A stretch of 64,000 nt of DNA. Source: Vibrio sp. MEBiC08052 (GTDB lineage Bacteria > Pseudomonadota > Gammaproteobacteria > Enterobacterales > Vibrionaceae). The position numbers were made by a program, and so were the translations under genes. Below are positions 28,601 through 39,500 of this stretch, one piece after another. Location of the stretch: NCBI RefSeq assembly GCF_001506075.1, contig NZ_KQ947475.1, positions 2,388,390-2,452,389 on the forward strand. The letters run 5' to 3'. Within the stretch, counting starts at the first letter, position 1; each line of letters begins with the position of its first letter. The notes under the pieces are model-generated. The model was not told where the DNA came from and did no database searches. It saw only the letters and a list, made by a program, of their open reading frames with translations.

Positions 28601-29992
28601 TCAGGTCAGAGCTAGTTGGCTCCGGATCGCCTGTCCGTTATGACCTTCCGCGGTCAGTACCACACAGGTTGCCCCAGTGGGGACAGGCATTGTCCCTTTG
28701 TCAATGTCACTGTCTGCAATCGGCAGCGGTTTCTGGGGCGCTGGTTCGAGCACTGTCAGGGATAAGGTCTTGAGGTTGGCGGTGATCCAGTGCAACGTGC
28801 CCGATTCGTTATCAAAATACTGAATCATAGGGTGCACGGTATCGTTCTCCTGACTGAGGTAATAAACGTCTTTTTTATAGCCGGGCTGGTAAATCGTTAA
28901 GGTGGCCGCCCCGGGACCGAAATCAAGCTCAGCGGCTTGCCAGTCACTTGGGGTGAAGTCATGCACAATCTGCGTCAGCTCAGGATCTGCATATTTCAAA
29001 TACATCAGCGAAACAGGCGTGACGGTAACCGGAAACACAGCTGTATCAGGATGCTGAAACCCATTGACAGTTAAAGTGTAATTGATCCCCGCGGGCATAA
29101 ATTGCGCATTACGATTGCCGATGTTATACACCGATGTCAGATCCGAACCCGGCACGACAACATAAGGTGCCTGCACATTGGCAATGGCATTTCCCAGCCA
29201 TTGCAGGCTGTTGCCATCGTCATAACGCACCCGCCAGTCAAGCGTCAGGCTTTCATCCGGCCCCACCGATGCAGAAGCCGGCGACGAATTCAGAATCATC
29301 GGAGCGACTTGCGTCAGAGCGACGGTTTCCGGTTCAGACTGATTGCCACCGGCCCACGCCGTAACGGTATAAACCCTCTGCGGCGTAGTATCGGAGCCGA
29401 TCCCAGCGGGCGTACTGCCTGAATAAGGTGGTGTGACGAATGTCTCTTCCCCGCTACCTTCAGGAAAACCGGAGATCACCACTTTGGTACTCGCCTCACT
29501 TTGGTAGTAGAGCCGTGAAGTTTGATTTAGCCCGACAATCAAAGGGTCAAACCAAGCAATCACCCCCAGCGTCTTGGGCTTTTTGGTGACCATCAGTTGC
29601 TGCGTGCCACTCTCCGTCCCGATAAAATAACTGGCTGTCACCTGCACAGTACCGGGCGTGCTGTTCACCGGCATGTCTGAAAAAATCACATCAATGGCAT
29701 CCCCGCCGGCCAGCTCCGTGGTTTGTGTAGGAGAAATGATGAATTGACCGTTGACAAAACTGCAGGTAAACACGCTCGGCGTCGGCTGTCCCTGAAACGT
29801 CGGTGACGTATTGACCAAATCCTCCGCTGAACTACCGGTCGGAAAAGTCACCACAATGGAATCGGGGACCCGGCCTGCGTGAAACGTGATGGACTCAGTC
29901 AGTGACGTATTCTCGGCAACCAGCTTCAAGGTGCCGGAGGCATTGGCAAAAACCATATCCGGTACAAAACTAAATCGAATGATGTCACTCAT
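28601..29992 (-). CDS. Beta-rich Ig-like protein of unknown function
   Basis: A 463-residue protein with no signal peptide or membrane segment. It reads as a chain of beta-sandwich repeats: residues 1-120 (SFVPDMVFANASGTLKLVAENTS), 120-220 (TVQVTASYFIGTESGTQQL), and 220-320, where ESLTLDWRVRYDDGNSLQWLG resembles CARDB/Ig-like domains of cell-surface and tail-like proteins. The last 100 residues (DFGPGAATLTIYQPGYKKDVYYLS) form another beta unit. It lies 79 bases before the PKS gene in the same operon. I do not recognise the family; a structural or binding role is likely. Confidence 0.7.
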   Translation of the reverse strand: MSDIIRFSFVPDMVFANASGTLKLVAENTSLTESITFHAGRVPDSIVVTFPTGSSAEDLVNTSPTFQGQPTPSVFTCSFVNGQFIISPTQTTELAGGDAIDVIFSDMPVNSTPGTVQVTASYFIGTESGTQQLMVTKKPKTLGVIAWFDPLIVGLNQTSRLYYQSEASTKVVISGFPEGSGEETFVTPPYSGSTPAGIGSDTTPQRVYTVTAWAGGNQSEPETVALTQVAPMILNSSPASASVGPDESLTLDWRVRYDDGNSLQWLGNAIANVQAPYVVVPGSDLTSVYNIGNRNAQFMPAGINYTLTVNGFQHPDTAVFPVTVTPVSLMYLKYADPELTQIVHDFTPSDWQAAELDFGPGAATLTIYQPGYKKDVYYLSQENDTVHPMIQYFDNESGTLHWITANLKTLSLTVLEPAPQKPLPIADSDIDKGTMPVPTGATCVVLTAEGHNGQAIRSQLALT

Positions 29993-30085
29993 GATGACGA
30001 TTCTCCCTGTGCATGCTTCCTGTGATTGATGTGATACAGCGGCTTACCTGCGGCGGGCACCCCGGCCCGCGTCAACACGAGCGAG

Positions 30086-33000
30086 CTATGATTTTTGCTT
30101 AAAATTAGCCAGCCGTAACCAGCCTTCAATGAGATTTAACGGCGTCGGATTCAGGCTCGCCTGTGATACGCTGGTGGTAATGGCCTGATTGGGTTGCCAG
30201 TTGGTGACATCTTGTCGGGCCACCCACGACCAGTTGCCCCGCACCTCAGACGGTGTCGGCATCTGAATTTGTTGTGGATCCAGTAACAGCGGGCCGGTTC
30301 TGAAGGTGGCACTTAAATTATCCATCGCCTGTGTGACCGGGCCGGTGGGCAAAGTCACACTGCTGCCCGGCAGGCTGCCCGGTGTCAGGGTGAGATCGCC
30401 GAACGGATCCATCAGCAGCGTGAGTTTTACGGTCTGCTGCTGTACGGACAGGGATACGACATGATCGGTCATCACATACCCGGAGGATGGTGTGGTCGGG
30501 ACGCTGACCATGGCCTTCATCTGTTCGGCTTTGGGCATAACCCGGCTCTGCCTGAGCTGCTGTTGCAGTACCTGCGTTTGGCTGTTATTCCCGTAAACCG
30601 CATAAAAAGTGTCGTAGTCATCCGCCACGAAATAGCCCATCACGCCATTTTTGTTAAGTTGGCTGTCCCCGATACGTACCTGAAAATCAGTGGCAACAAA
30701 TGGCGGTTGCGTAAGCTTGAACGTGCCATCGTCATTGTAATGCGCACCGGTCTGATACCAGCCCTGACTGAAGGCCGGGTCCCCAGCTAAGTCAAGCACA
30801 ACTTCAGCCCGGACCACCGCCAGCGGACGTCCGAGCAGGATCGCCAGATTACCCTGATTAGCTGTAAGCAGGTTATTCAGCCAAAGCGAGGTATCGATCG
30901 CACTCATCAGATCCGCGTAGCTCTGCGCCCCCGACTCGGTCACGCCGGTTTTGAGCAAGGCATTGATCATGGCTTGCAAATGGACATTGCCGATTGCCGG
31001 ATCAGCCCCCAACTGAGCGTTGGTTCCCGGCGCTGCATCCCAGCGAATGGTGAGAGAACTTTCCGCCTGTTCTTGCGTCTCACGCCTGATTTTGATCACC
31101 TCCCCCAAGCTTTGACCCGAGGCATCAAACACCATCAATGCATCATCTAAGTGGTTGGCCATCACCCACCCGCAAATCGGGCTGGTACTGTCCGATGAAT
31201 TGCTTGCAATCGTGTCATCATCCCGTTGCAACAAACGGGTGAACATCATGGCATTTTGTGAAAAACGGGGCGGGAGCTGCCCGTAAGTCGAAGTCTCACC
31301 ACGATAGTTTGGACTGCTGGTCTGCATGCTGTCAGACCAGGTGATGTCATTGATGGGGTCATGGTCACTGAGCAAACTGCTTTTGCCCGGCAGAACTTGC
31401 CCAAAAGAATCAATCAAACGCAAATCCATCACCTGAAAATGCCCGGCGCGAACCGGAAAATCCGGGACACTCGTTTGGGTCGTTGTGCCGGTCTGCGGTG
31501 CAAAATAAGCAGTTCCGTCCAGCAATTTACTAATGGCTGCATCTTCCGGGGTGTTTTTCATCGTCGCCAGTAACGTATTCAACTGTTCCGTCAGTCCGGA
31601 CATAGATTGCGTGACCAAATCCATGTATTGAATATTGTTCGACACCCAAGTCAGGTTCTGCACAATGAACGCTGGCAATTGGTCATAGTTAGAATCCGCC
31701 TGAAACGCAGCAAACTGCGCCTGCATGTTATAGGTCGTTTTCAGGTTCAGCGTCGCCCGCCCTTCAAACAAGATCCCCGTGTTGGGTTCGAGGGTCGAGC
31801 CAATCCATTGATAATCATGATCGCCAAGTTGCCAGTGTTGCAGGGCATCGGCACCTGCCTGCGTATCCGGAATCCAGCGCACTTGCCAATCCATATAAAT
31901 CGGTGTCCACGGATTGCGATCCGGCCGATAAGCCACCCCGATCGGATCCGGTAGCAAACCCTCGAAACCGCAGGCTTGCGTGAGTGCTTCGGTTGGCGGT
32001 TGGTGCTCAAACTGAGTCCAGCAGACAGTCTGCTGCATCTGTATTTTTTCAATCAGCGTTGCCAATTGATCATCTTGCGGTGGCTTGCCTGCTTTTTCGA
32101 AATAAATATGCGCAAGGATCGGGGCAAAGCTGGTATCCAGCAGTAACATTTCAACCCACAAGTTCAGCACTTCTTTCGGTATGGCGTTCCATCCCGGTAA
32201 CGTCACCTGATTGAGCACATCCTGCCAAGTGATTTGAATCGCGGCATCCTGCACCGCCTGAAACGTCACCAGAATCGCGGTCACGGTTTGCCCGGTAACC
32301 CGAACCGGCAATAAGTCGGACTGCCCGGAGTCGGACCTATTGTAAGACGGAGGCAGGATTTTGGTATCCATCTCCGCCCCGCTGAGCAAGACCACCGGGT
32401 CCGCCGGTGATGCAATCGGGTCGAGATCAACCGCTTTTAACTCATACTGATCGCCAAGGCTCGTGGTTAATTCTGCCGAGAGTTGCTGTACGTTCATCTG
32501 CTCTTGTGACAGTTGCGTCTCATTGGCAGTCAGCTCCCCTGAGATCGCCTCAATGCTTTGAGTGACTTTTTGACTGAGCGTCTCATAAGCCTCCGGACTG
32601 ATGGTGCGCTGGTTATAGGTTAAAAATTCCTGCTTCATGGCCAGGGCATACAGTTCCTGCCGCCGGCTCGCCATAGCTTGACTGAGTGTGTTGAGCCGGT
32701 CCTGCTGCTGATTGAGTTGGATCAGCAGTTGTGTCTGGGAGTCGCTGAGCGCAACCGACTGTTGCCCGGCGTAACTCGGCTCCGACGCTGTACCGATTCC
32801 GCTTTGTGTTGGCCGGGCCACCACCCAGGTCTGTCCCCGGTACTGCTTATCGAACTTGGCATTGTGAATCATGTTCTCCGCCCATTGCGGATCAGTTTGC
32901 ATGTCAAACAATAAGCCGCGCTGAAACGCCTCCAGCGTCAGGGCAAGGCCGGGAATGTCCTCAGGGGTGATCCCGGATCCGGCGACCGTCGCCGCCTGAG

Positions 33001-34063
33001 TCGCCATATAGGTGGACAGGGCCGATTCCGGAGTATTGGCAATGGTGATCGAAGGCAGCTTTTTCTGACCGTCACCGCCAATCGGTGCCCCCGTCCCATA
33101 AGAGGTGTTGACGCCGCGCCATTGCACAGTCGCTACCATGGAGTGATACACAGACTGGGTTGGAAAATCAGGTGCGTCGCCATGACACCCGTTGGCCTGC
33201 TGCCAAGTGTGCCACGCTTCAATCATCGCTTTGGCCTGTGGTGCTAAGTTCAGTGCATCCGGATTCCAGTCCTCGGAGAGCCCGAATAACGTTTGCCAAT
33301 CGAGCCAGTCCTGCTCTGCCTGATCCACATCTTCACAGGTCCATTGAAACTGTTGTTCCAGCATACTCAGCCAGTCCGTCCCTGAAGTAGCAGGCAGGTC
33401 AAACAAGGGATCGGTGGAGGGATCGGCATACCAGCCAATCACCGAATACAGGTAGGTTTGTGTCTCATCAGGCAAGACATCATGCAACGCGAACACGTTG
33501 CGAATATTGTCATAGGCCACCGACCAGGTCACATCTCCCGGACCAATCGCCTGAAGATCGACGGTGCCGTTATTTTCACCGTCAAAGTCGGCCAGCGCTA
33601 CCTGCATCCCGATCTCACGCACCCCAAGGTTTGTGTCCTGATAATACGGGTATTGGTTGATGCCACTCAGATCACCGCTGACCGCTGTCAGGCTGTCCCC
33701 CTGAACCACCGTCGGGACTGCACTCAGGCTTTGGGCATCCGCATTCACGCTCAGACGAGTGATCAGCCAGCGGTTGGGTGCCGAGGGAAAATCCACCGGG
33801 GCCCCGGCTTTCACCTGCTGAGTACCCTGACGCAGGCTATTGGGCAAGGTCCACATCAGGTGAGCCCCGACCGGAGGACAGCTTGCATCGGCAAAAGGCG
33901 CTGGCTGTGCAGATGTGCCAAATGACCACATTGCATAATAGTTATTTTTCAGGTCAGCCCAGGTCGATGCCGCATTCACGTCACCTTGACCAATCAATAG
34001 CACGTCTGTCGGTAATGGCACCAGAACGGAGGGTCCATTCCAGACCGGAGATAAGTTACTCAT
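30086..34063 (-). CDS. Large protein of unknown function with central coiled coil
   Basis: About 1325 residues from the ATG at 34063 (MSNLSPVWNGPSVLVPLPTDVLLIG), chosen because that ATG overlaps the upstream stop by eight bases. There is no signal peptide or membrane segment. The N-terminal part has CPPVGAHLMWTLPNSLRQG and PNRWLITRLSV, a Trp/Pro-rich block that looks conserved. Residues of about 460-560 form a Gln-rich coiled coil (LIQLNQQQDRLNTLSQAMASR...LTANETQLSQEQMNVQQLSAEL). The C-terminal half is beta-rich with many Trp and Asp. I do not recognise the family. It is flanked by other unknown proteins in one operon, suggesting a structural component of a large assembly. Confidence 0.75.
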   Translation of the reverse strand: MSNLSPVWNGPSVLVPLPTDVLLIGQGDVNAASTWADLKNNYYAMWSFGTSAQPAPFADASCPPVGAHLMWTLPNSLRQGTQQVKAGAPVDFPSAPNRWLITRLSVNADAQSLSAVPTVVQGDSLTAVSGDLSGINQYPYYQDTNLGVREIGMQVALADFDGENNGTVDLQAIGPGDVTWSVAYDNIRNVFALHDVLPDETQTYLYSVIGWYADPSTDPLFDLPATSGTDWLSMLEQQFQWTCEDVDQAEQDWLDWQTLFGLSEDWNPDALNLAPQAKAMIEAWHTWQQANGCHGDAPDFPTQSVYHSMVATVQWRGVNTSYGTGAPIGGDGQKKLPSITIANTPESALSTYMATQAATVAGSGITPEDIPGLALTLEAFQRGLLFDMQTDPQWAENMIHNAKFDKQYRGQTWVVARPTQSGIGTASEPSYAGQQSVALSDSQTQLLIQLNQQQDRLNTLSQAMASRRQELYALAMKQEFLTYNQRTISPEAYETLSQKVTQSIEAISGELTANETQLSQEQMNVQQLSAELTTSLGDQYELKAVDLDPIASPADPVVLLSGAEMDTKILPPSYNRSDSGQSDLLPVRVTGQTVTAILVTFQAVQDAAIQITWQDVLNQVTLPGWNAIPKEVLNLWVEMLLLDTSFAPILAHIYFEKAGKPPQDDQLATLIEKIQMQQTVCWTQFEHQPPTEALTQACGFEGLLPDPIGVAYRPDRNPWTPIYMDWQVRWIPDTQAGADALQHWQLGDHDYQWIGSTLEPNTGILFEGRATLNLKTTYNMQAQFAAFQADSNYDQLPAFIVQNLTWVSNNIQYMDLVTQSMSGLTEQLNTLLATMKNTPEDAAISKLLDGTAYFAPQTGTTTQTSVPDFPVRAGHFQVMDLRLIDSFGQVLPGKSSLLSDHDPINDITWSDSMQTSSPNYRGETSTYGQLPPRFSQNAMMFTRLLQRDDDTIASNSSDSTSPICGWVMANHLDDALMVFDASGQSLGEVIKIRRETQEQAESSLTIRWDAAPGTNAQLGADPAIGNVHLQAMINALLKTGVTESGAQSYADLMSAIDTSLWLNNLLTANQGNLAILLGRPLAVVRAEVVLDLAGDPAFSQGWYQTGAHYNDDGTFKLTQPPFVATDFQVRIGDSQLNKNGVMGYFVADDYDTFYAVYGNNSQTQVLQQQLRQSRVMPKAEQMKAMVSVPTTPSSGYVMTDHVVSLSVQQQTVKLTLLMDPFGDLTLTPGSLPGSSVTLPTGPVTQAMDNLSATFRTGPLLLDPQQIQMPTPSEVRGNWSWVARQDVTNWQPNQAITTSVSQASLNPTPLNLIEGWLRLANFKQKS

Positions 34064-35003
34064 GACTGTCCGTACTCCCGGTTGTCGTTGAAGGACGACA
34101 GGGCGGAAAGTTGTCCGCAGTGTCATAGGATTGCTTTTGCGCGGTTTTCGTCAGCTGGATAGCAAAACCACCGGCGGTCAGCACATTGTCTTTCAGCGCC
34201 CCGTCGGGCAAAGTCGTTTTGATATTGTTGACCAGCCCGGTGATATCCACCACGCGTCCCGGTTGTTCAGTGCCTGCCCGGTAGGCCCCGTAACCGCGCA
34301 GCTTCTCCCCCTGCCGGTTTTGAATTTGCTCGCCCGCAGGATAACCGCCCTCGCCCAGTCCACGCAGAAATAGATGGAAATCACTGCCGTTCTGAGGTGG
34401 ATCATTAGGAAACAAGCCAAGCTGCAAGCCTTCTCCCGGTTGGATCAATTCAACCTGATCAGGCACACCATCAAACAAGCACAACAGGACGTTCGGGGAT
34501 AACGTGTCCATACGCAGGATCGGCAGCAACGTGCCATTGCTCAGCGGCTGAACCTCCAGTCCGGGGAAATCAGCCACCACCTGAGAGCGAAAAATCAAGC
34601 CGGTGATCGGCCCACCCGATACCGTCGGAGGCGCCTGCGTCACACCGCGTAACGTCGAGCGTAGCATCACTTGCGCCTGATCAACCTGTTGATAAATGTC
34701 TTTGAAAAAGGCGAGATTGAAGACCGCATCCTGAGTGGATAACACCCCCACACTCATCGCGCCATCAATCAAGCGATCAAGCCAGTTTCGGTCAAGGTAG
34801 AAAAAACGCATCGATTCGGTGGGCAGCAACCGGATATCCGGCACCATGTAGTCCACCGGCACCCCGTATAACAGGGACAATTGCGCCAACTGTTGCTTAA
34901 GTGCCTCCGGCAGGATCGGTTTGGGTAACTCGCCGCTGTGCGCCTGTACGAGCGCCTGAGCAATGTCTGAATACACATCCGTGCGATTGGTGAGTGATTG
35001 CAT
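34056..35003 (-). CDS. Conserved-looking protein of unknown function (315 residues)
   Basis: A soluble 315-residue protein without signal peptide. The first 110 residues are helical (LPTESMRFFYLDRNWLDRLIDGAMSVG is a striking aromatic block at about 60-85). The middle has a beta region with LEVQPLSNGTLLPILRMDTLSPNVLLCLFDGVPDQVEL, and the last 80 residues are Gly/Gln-rich with a low-complexity Thr/Ser tail. GAGGTAAC precedes the ATG. The stop overlaps the start of the next gene by eight bases, so the two are translationally coupled. I do not recognise the family, but the tightly packed aromatic and Gly-Val-Pro motifs suggest a conserved fold. Confidence 0.72.
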   Translation of the reverse strand: MQSLTNRTDVYSDIAQALVQAHSGELPKPILPEALKQQLAQLSLLYGVPVDYMVPDIRLLPTESMRFFYLDRNWLDRLIDGAMSVGVLSTQDAVFNLAFFKDIYQQVDQAQVMLRSTLRGVTQAPPTVSGGPITGLIFRSQVVADFPGLEVQPLSNGTLLPILRMDTLSPNVLLCLFDGVPDQVELIQPGEGLQLGLFPNDPPQNGSDFHLFLRGLGEGGYPAGEQIQNRQGEKLRGYGAYRAGTEQPGRVVDITGLVNNIKTTLPDGALKDNVLTAGGFAIQLTKTAQKQSYDTADNFPPCRPSTTTGSTDSHE

Positions 35004-35010
35004 GGTCTTG

Positions 35011-36498
35011 TTACCTCACTTTTTTATTCAGTGTGAACAATGGGTCTTCTCCCTGCTGATGCACCTTCGCCACCTCTTGCGAGCTCATCACACCGGGCAC
35101 ATGGTCCCCCAACACCTTTTGCTTGCGGGTTTTCATCATGTCCCAGTCCACCTTGTGAAACGTCTCGGCAAAGAAAGTCCGGGTTGCACTTTGTAAAGTT
35201 GCGGCATCGGCTGACCCCATCGCGGACTGTAAAGTTGTAGCCGTCGCGGAGACTTGTTTTTGCTTAGCCTGATCGACAATCAGCCGCAGATAATCCGCCC
35301 GCCAGTTAAAGATGCTCCGGGCAAATGTGCCGTCCGACAAGGCCAGCAACCGACCGATTTGCCACGCGCTGCTATAGGCATGATTAAAGATTCCGGTATC
35401 CGGGTCATAGTGAATTGCATGATCAGAATACAGATAAGGACCATAATTGCCTGCCGTGTCCGATAAATTCGACGCCCGCCGGGTCGGACTGGGCGTCAAC
35501 GGCCCCCGATACCAGGCAGTTGCCTGTTCCCCGGCGCGCATTTGGTTTTGCAGGGCCACATAGCCGGTCTCCAGCGCTTCTTTCGCCACCGGATTGTCTT
35601 GGGTCTGCCCGGTCACAGTCATTTGCATCAGCGACACCCCACCGTTTCCTGTCTGACACAAGGCCTCCATCATGTTCAGAAACTCATTGTCAAAGTTGGT
35701 AGTGGTGAATTCCCATCCGCCCAGCAACACCAACCGGATCGTGTCGTAGTCGCCTGTAATCGTGTCACCGTTGAGATGCGCTTCATGGCCTTCAAACGAC
35801 ACCAGCATGATCTGGTTGGTTTGTCCGATGCCCGGGAGCCTGTTACCCACACACAAAGAAAAGCACCCATCTGCATCCATATTCAAAATCACTTTACCAT
35901 CGGTGTTGACCGCACGAGCATGGGATAAGTACTGCAATTCCGTCAGTTGTGGGGCGATGGCCTGAAAGAAAGTCAGCGACATATCCACGACTCTGACTTT
36001 CGTTTCATCCCCGACAAAATCTGCCCCCAAATCCGGTGGAAGAATCTTCCCGCCGGGCGCAACCAGAGCGGCCGTTGTCACCGTGACCGGTTCAGACACC
36101 GGGGCCTGTGTGCCTGCAAAATCGGCCTGATGCAAAGTCAGCAACCCCAGCCATGGCGTGTTCTCATGGGCGGTAGTGTGATCCGGGTCGATGGCGCGGG
36201 ACCACGGCAGGCTAAAATCATTGAAGACAATATTCGGCAGAAAGTTAGCGTAATTGCCCGTTTGATTGGCCGGCGGGAAAATCGAATGAATCCGGCTGGG
36301 ATTCAACTGAAAACGCGGGCCATCAATGGTCAGCGCCTTTTGATTCTCATACACCGGGGCCTGATCGCCCACATTCGTGACGCTCTGGCTCGCCGTGACC
36401 GTGTACTGATCCGTTTTCAGCGGCGGCTGGATGGCGTCAAAAAACTGTATATCCCCGGCACCAACCGTTCCCGGAGTGTCAATCACATTGTTTGTCAT
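35011..36498 (-). CDS. Protein of unknown function (495 residues)
   Basis: A soluble protein with no signal peptide. Residues 1-200 are beta-rich (VTASQSVTNVGDQAPVY, FNDFSLPWSRAIDPDHTT), the middle has GDYDTIRLVLLGGWEFTTT, and the C-terminal 150 residues are helical and Ala/Lys-rich (IVDQAKQKQVSATATTLQ). The segment YSSAWQIGRLLALSDGTFARSIFNWRADYLR is a likely helical core. GGAAG precedes the ATG. It lies 9 bases after the giant DUF6603-like gene and 7 bases before the 315-residue gene, so it belongs to the same operon. I do not recognise a family. Confidence 0.72.
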   Translation of the reverse strand: MTNNVIDTPGTVGAGDIQFFDAIQPPLKTDQYTVTASQSVTNVGDQAPVYENQKALTIDGPRFQLNPSRIHSIFPPANQTGNYANFLPNIVFNDFSLPWSRAIDPDHTTAHENTPWLGLLTLHQADFAGTQAPVSEPVTVTTAALVAPGGKILPPDLGADFVGDETKVRVVDMSLTFFQAIAPQLTELQYLSHARAVNTDGKVILNMDADGCFSLCVGNRLPGIGQTNQIMLVSFEGHEAHLNGDTITGDYDTIRLVLLGGWEFTTTNFDNEFLNMMEALCQTGNGGVSLMQMTVTGQTQDNPVAKEALETGYVALQNQMRAGEQATAWYRGPLTPSPTRRASNLSDTAGNYGPYLYSDHAIHYDPDTGIFNHAYSSAWQIGRLLALSDGTFARSIFNWRADYLRLIVDQAKQKQVSATATTLQSAMGSADAATLQSATRTFFAETFHKVDWDMMKTRKQKVLGDHVPGVMSSQEVAKVHQQGEDPLFTLNKKVR

Positions 36499-36507
36499 AA
36501 TCTTCCG

Positions 36508-39500
36508 TTACCCCGGTATGAATTGAATGGTTGTTTCCGGCAAAGTTGCAACATACACATCCATCCCAACCTGACTCAGCGCCAAGCGAGGGCACTGCTG
36601 TGTTTGTTGCAACCCGTCCTGATTCAGGCCATACATGCCCAGCATAACCGCCTGCTGATCCACCCAGCGGACGAGCGTGCCCGAGTAATCGCGAACGGTG
36701 TCCGGCACCCGGAAAAGGAACAGTGTATTGCCATGATAGTCTTTGACGGTGAGCGGTTGGCTGTCGCCACTTTTAGTCGGAACTTCATCAGCCCCGACCG
36801 TGACCTGAATGGCGTCATCACTGACTTTACCCTTCAATAACACGCCCACAACGCGAATCTCAGAATCAAACACAGTCTGAACCCAGCCTTTCACCGACTG
36901 ACGGTCCATACTCAAGACCGTGTTGTTTGCCAGCATATCGCTGACTTTGACATGTCCGATGCTGCCGGTTGCAGAGGTAATCTGACGACTGTTCTGCACC
37001 CGAACCAGACACCCGTCCCCCAGCGTCCAGTTGCCGGAGACTTTGGACAACTGCGAGCCCACCTGCCAGCCGACCTCATCCGACAAAGATCCGTCACTAA
37101 CCCCCTGAACCACAACCCGAGCGGTCTCTTTCGGCAACGTGTGGTCTCCCGCTGCCGGACACACATCAAATCCCAGCAGGCTACCATAGGTATCAAAGCT
37201 GGCGATCAGCACCGCCAGATTGCCAGTTGCATGTACCCGCAGGGACTGCGCCGGATCGGTTTTCACCACCAGCGTAGTACCTTCATACAACCGATGAACT
37301 GACGCGGTGGCTGAACCCTGACTTTTCAAACCACTGGTGGCTGAAACCCCGGCACCGGACACCTGCCAGTGACCTTTCGACTTACTTCGGAGAGTCGCCA
37401 GCGCCTGACTGGCTCGCACTGATTTGGCCGGCACCTGATAAGCCTGCAATTGCGCGATCACCGTCGGCGCAGTGACTGACATCGTCGCGATGGCGGGCGC
37501 AGCAGACTGAAGGTGGGTCTGAGCAGCAATGGGGTTGCCCGCTTCAGGCACCCCGTTATTTTGATAGATGCCGATTTTCGCCAGCACCGGAAAATCCTGC
37601 AAAATCTGACTGACCGAGGCCGCCATCACACTCAGTCCGGGACTGAGCGGCGCGTCAATACCTGAGGCTTGCAAAGCTTGATAGATGTCATTTCTGGCCG
37701 TGACCACAACTGCCGCCATCAGGGTTTCCCGGATCACCGTAAACGCCTGTTGCTGCCGGCTCTCCGGATACAGAGCTGCCGCAGGGATCTTGGGCGTAAA
37801 GGCAAACGGCAGGCGTTTGGTGTCACCGCTGACATACGCCAGATTCTCTAGCGGGAAGGTGGGGATTACCGTATCGTAGATGTACTGACTGGCATTGAGC
37901 ACCAGACCAAAAAGTACGTTTTCGATCAGCATCGTCTTCGGATCCGGCGCAACATTGAGATTCAGTGCGCTACGCGCCCATAACGCCGCCGGAGCGCCGT
38001 TGTTGGCACCGGTCAGCGCAATGTTTCGCTCTTTCAGGTTGATCTCGGTACCGGATGAATCGGTCAGGGTGACAGTCATCGGTGAGGAGAGCGTATCCTC
38101 TTTCCCCATCGGCCGGACACCGACTGCGACACTCCCGCTCAGTGTCGTGTCTGACTGTGTTACCGTCAGTTCACTAACCGGAATCGCAGACTCCACCGTA
38201 ATTTGCCACGGAATCGGGTTCATCACCCAGGCACCGTCACCCTTCGCATCAGGGGTGGTATTGCTGTCTTGCTGCAAGCCTTTTTGAGCAGTCCACTTCA
38301 CCACTTCCTGCGTTGCGGTCGCTGAGACGGCCGTTGCAGACAGCCGTGCCGACGTGACTACGTCAGTCGTCTGCCCACCGCTGCCTGAAGGCAGAAACTC
38401 TTGTTCAAACGCCGCCCAATCCAGCACCTGAGTACTGGGGTGATTATCCTGATTGCCAATCGGGATCGAAAAACGAATCACATACCAATCGACATCAACC
38501 GACCCAAACACCGGTGGCCCATGTAGTTTCAACTGGCAGCCGAGCTTGGCAACCAAACGAACAGAGACGCCGGCAATCGAGGTTTCAAACCCGGCATATA
38601 CACTGACACCAATTCCCACATTAAAATAAAAAGGCTGCCACTGAAGTAAGAAGTTGGCATAGGCGTCCAGCCCGGCGACAAGCGGCCCGGCATCAAATGC
38701 CACAGTTAAATAGCCGCCGGACATAATTGCAGTCGGGCAAATTGCGAAGTAAGCGCCCCCGGTGATCGACACTTTGCCGACCGAGAAATCCAGCTTCCAC
38801 TGAATACCCAGCCGCGGTACATCCGGATAATACACGGGTTTTTGAAACGCCGGGTGATACCCGCCCAGCGTTAACACAAAATCACCGGCCGGAATCAAGG
38901 TACCATCCGCCAGCGTGACGTCTTTAAACCATAGGTAGAAGGCAAACCCACCGGTAACTTTCACGCCTTGCGCCAGAACATAAGAATTCGGTGTGAGCTG
39001 CGCTTCCGCACTCACGTAGCCCGCATTGGGATTGATCGTAACTTTTAAGGCCAGCTCCATATATGCCAGCGCCAAATTCGGCTTGGCCTTCGGCGGTAAC
39101 GTAGCGACCGACACGCCCAACAGATTGAATTCAAAGTCCTTGCCGAAACTTAAAAAGAGCAACGCCGTGGTATCAATGAGTTTGAAAGAAGAAAACTTCA
39201 GCCCTGCGGCAAACCAATACTGCCCCACCTGAGGTGTCACCACTTGATTCAGTTGCGTCAGGGCAGCCATCGGGTCTTCCCCTTCCGTGAAGGAACCATC
39301 AGCCACACCTTTGACCAGCGGGAAGTTCGCGACCTCTTCAATACTGGGGATCTCCAGCGACCGATTGTAGGCAAAGCCAGCCGCGATACCCTCAATGAAG
39401 AAGGCGGGCACACCGCCCAAAGGCGCATTGAGCACCCCAAAGATAAACATTGAGGTGGCTTCTTGCCCATCGATCTGAATTTGGGCGTAGGAACCTAACG

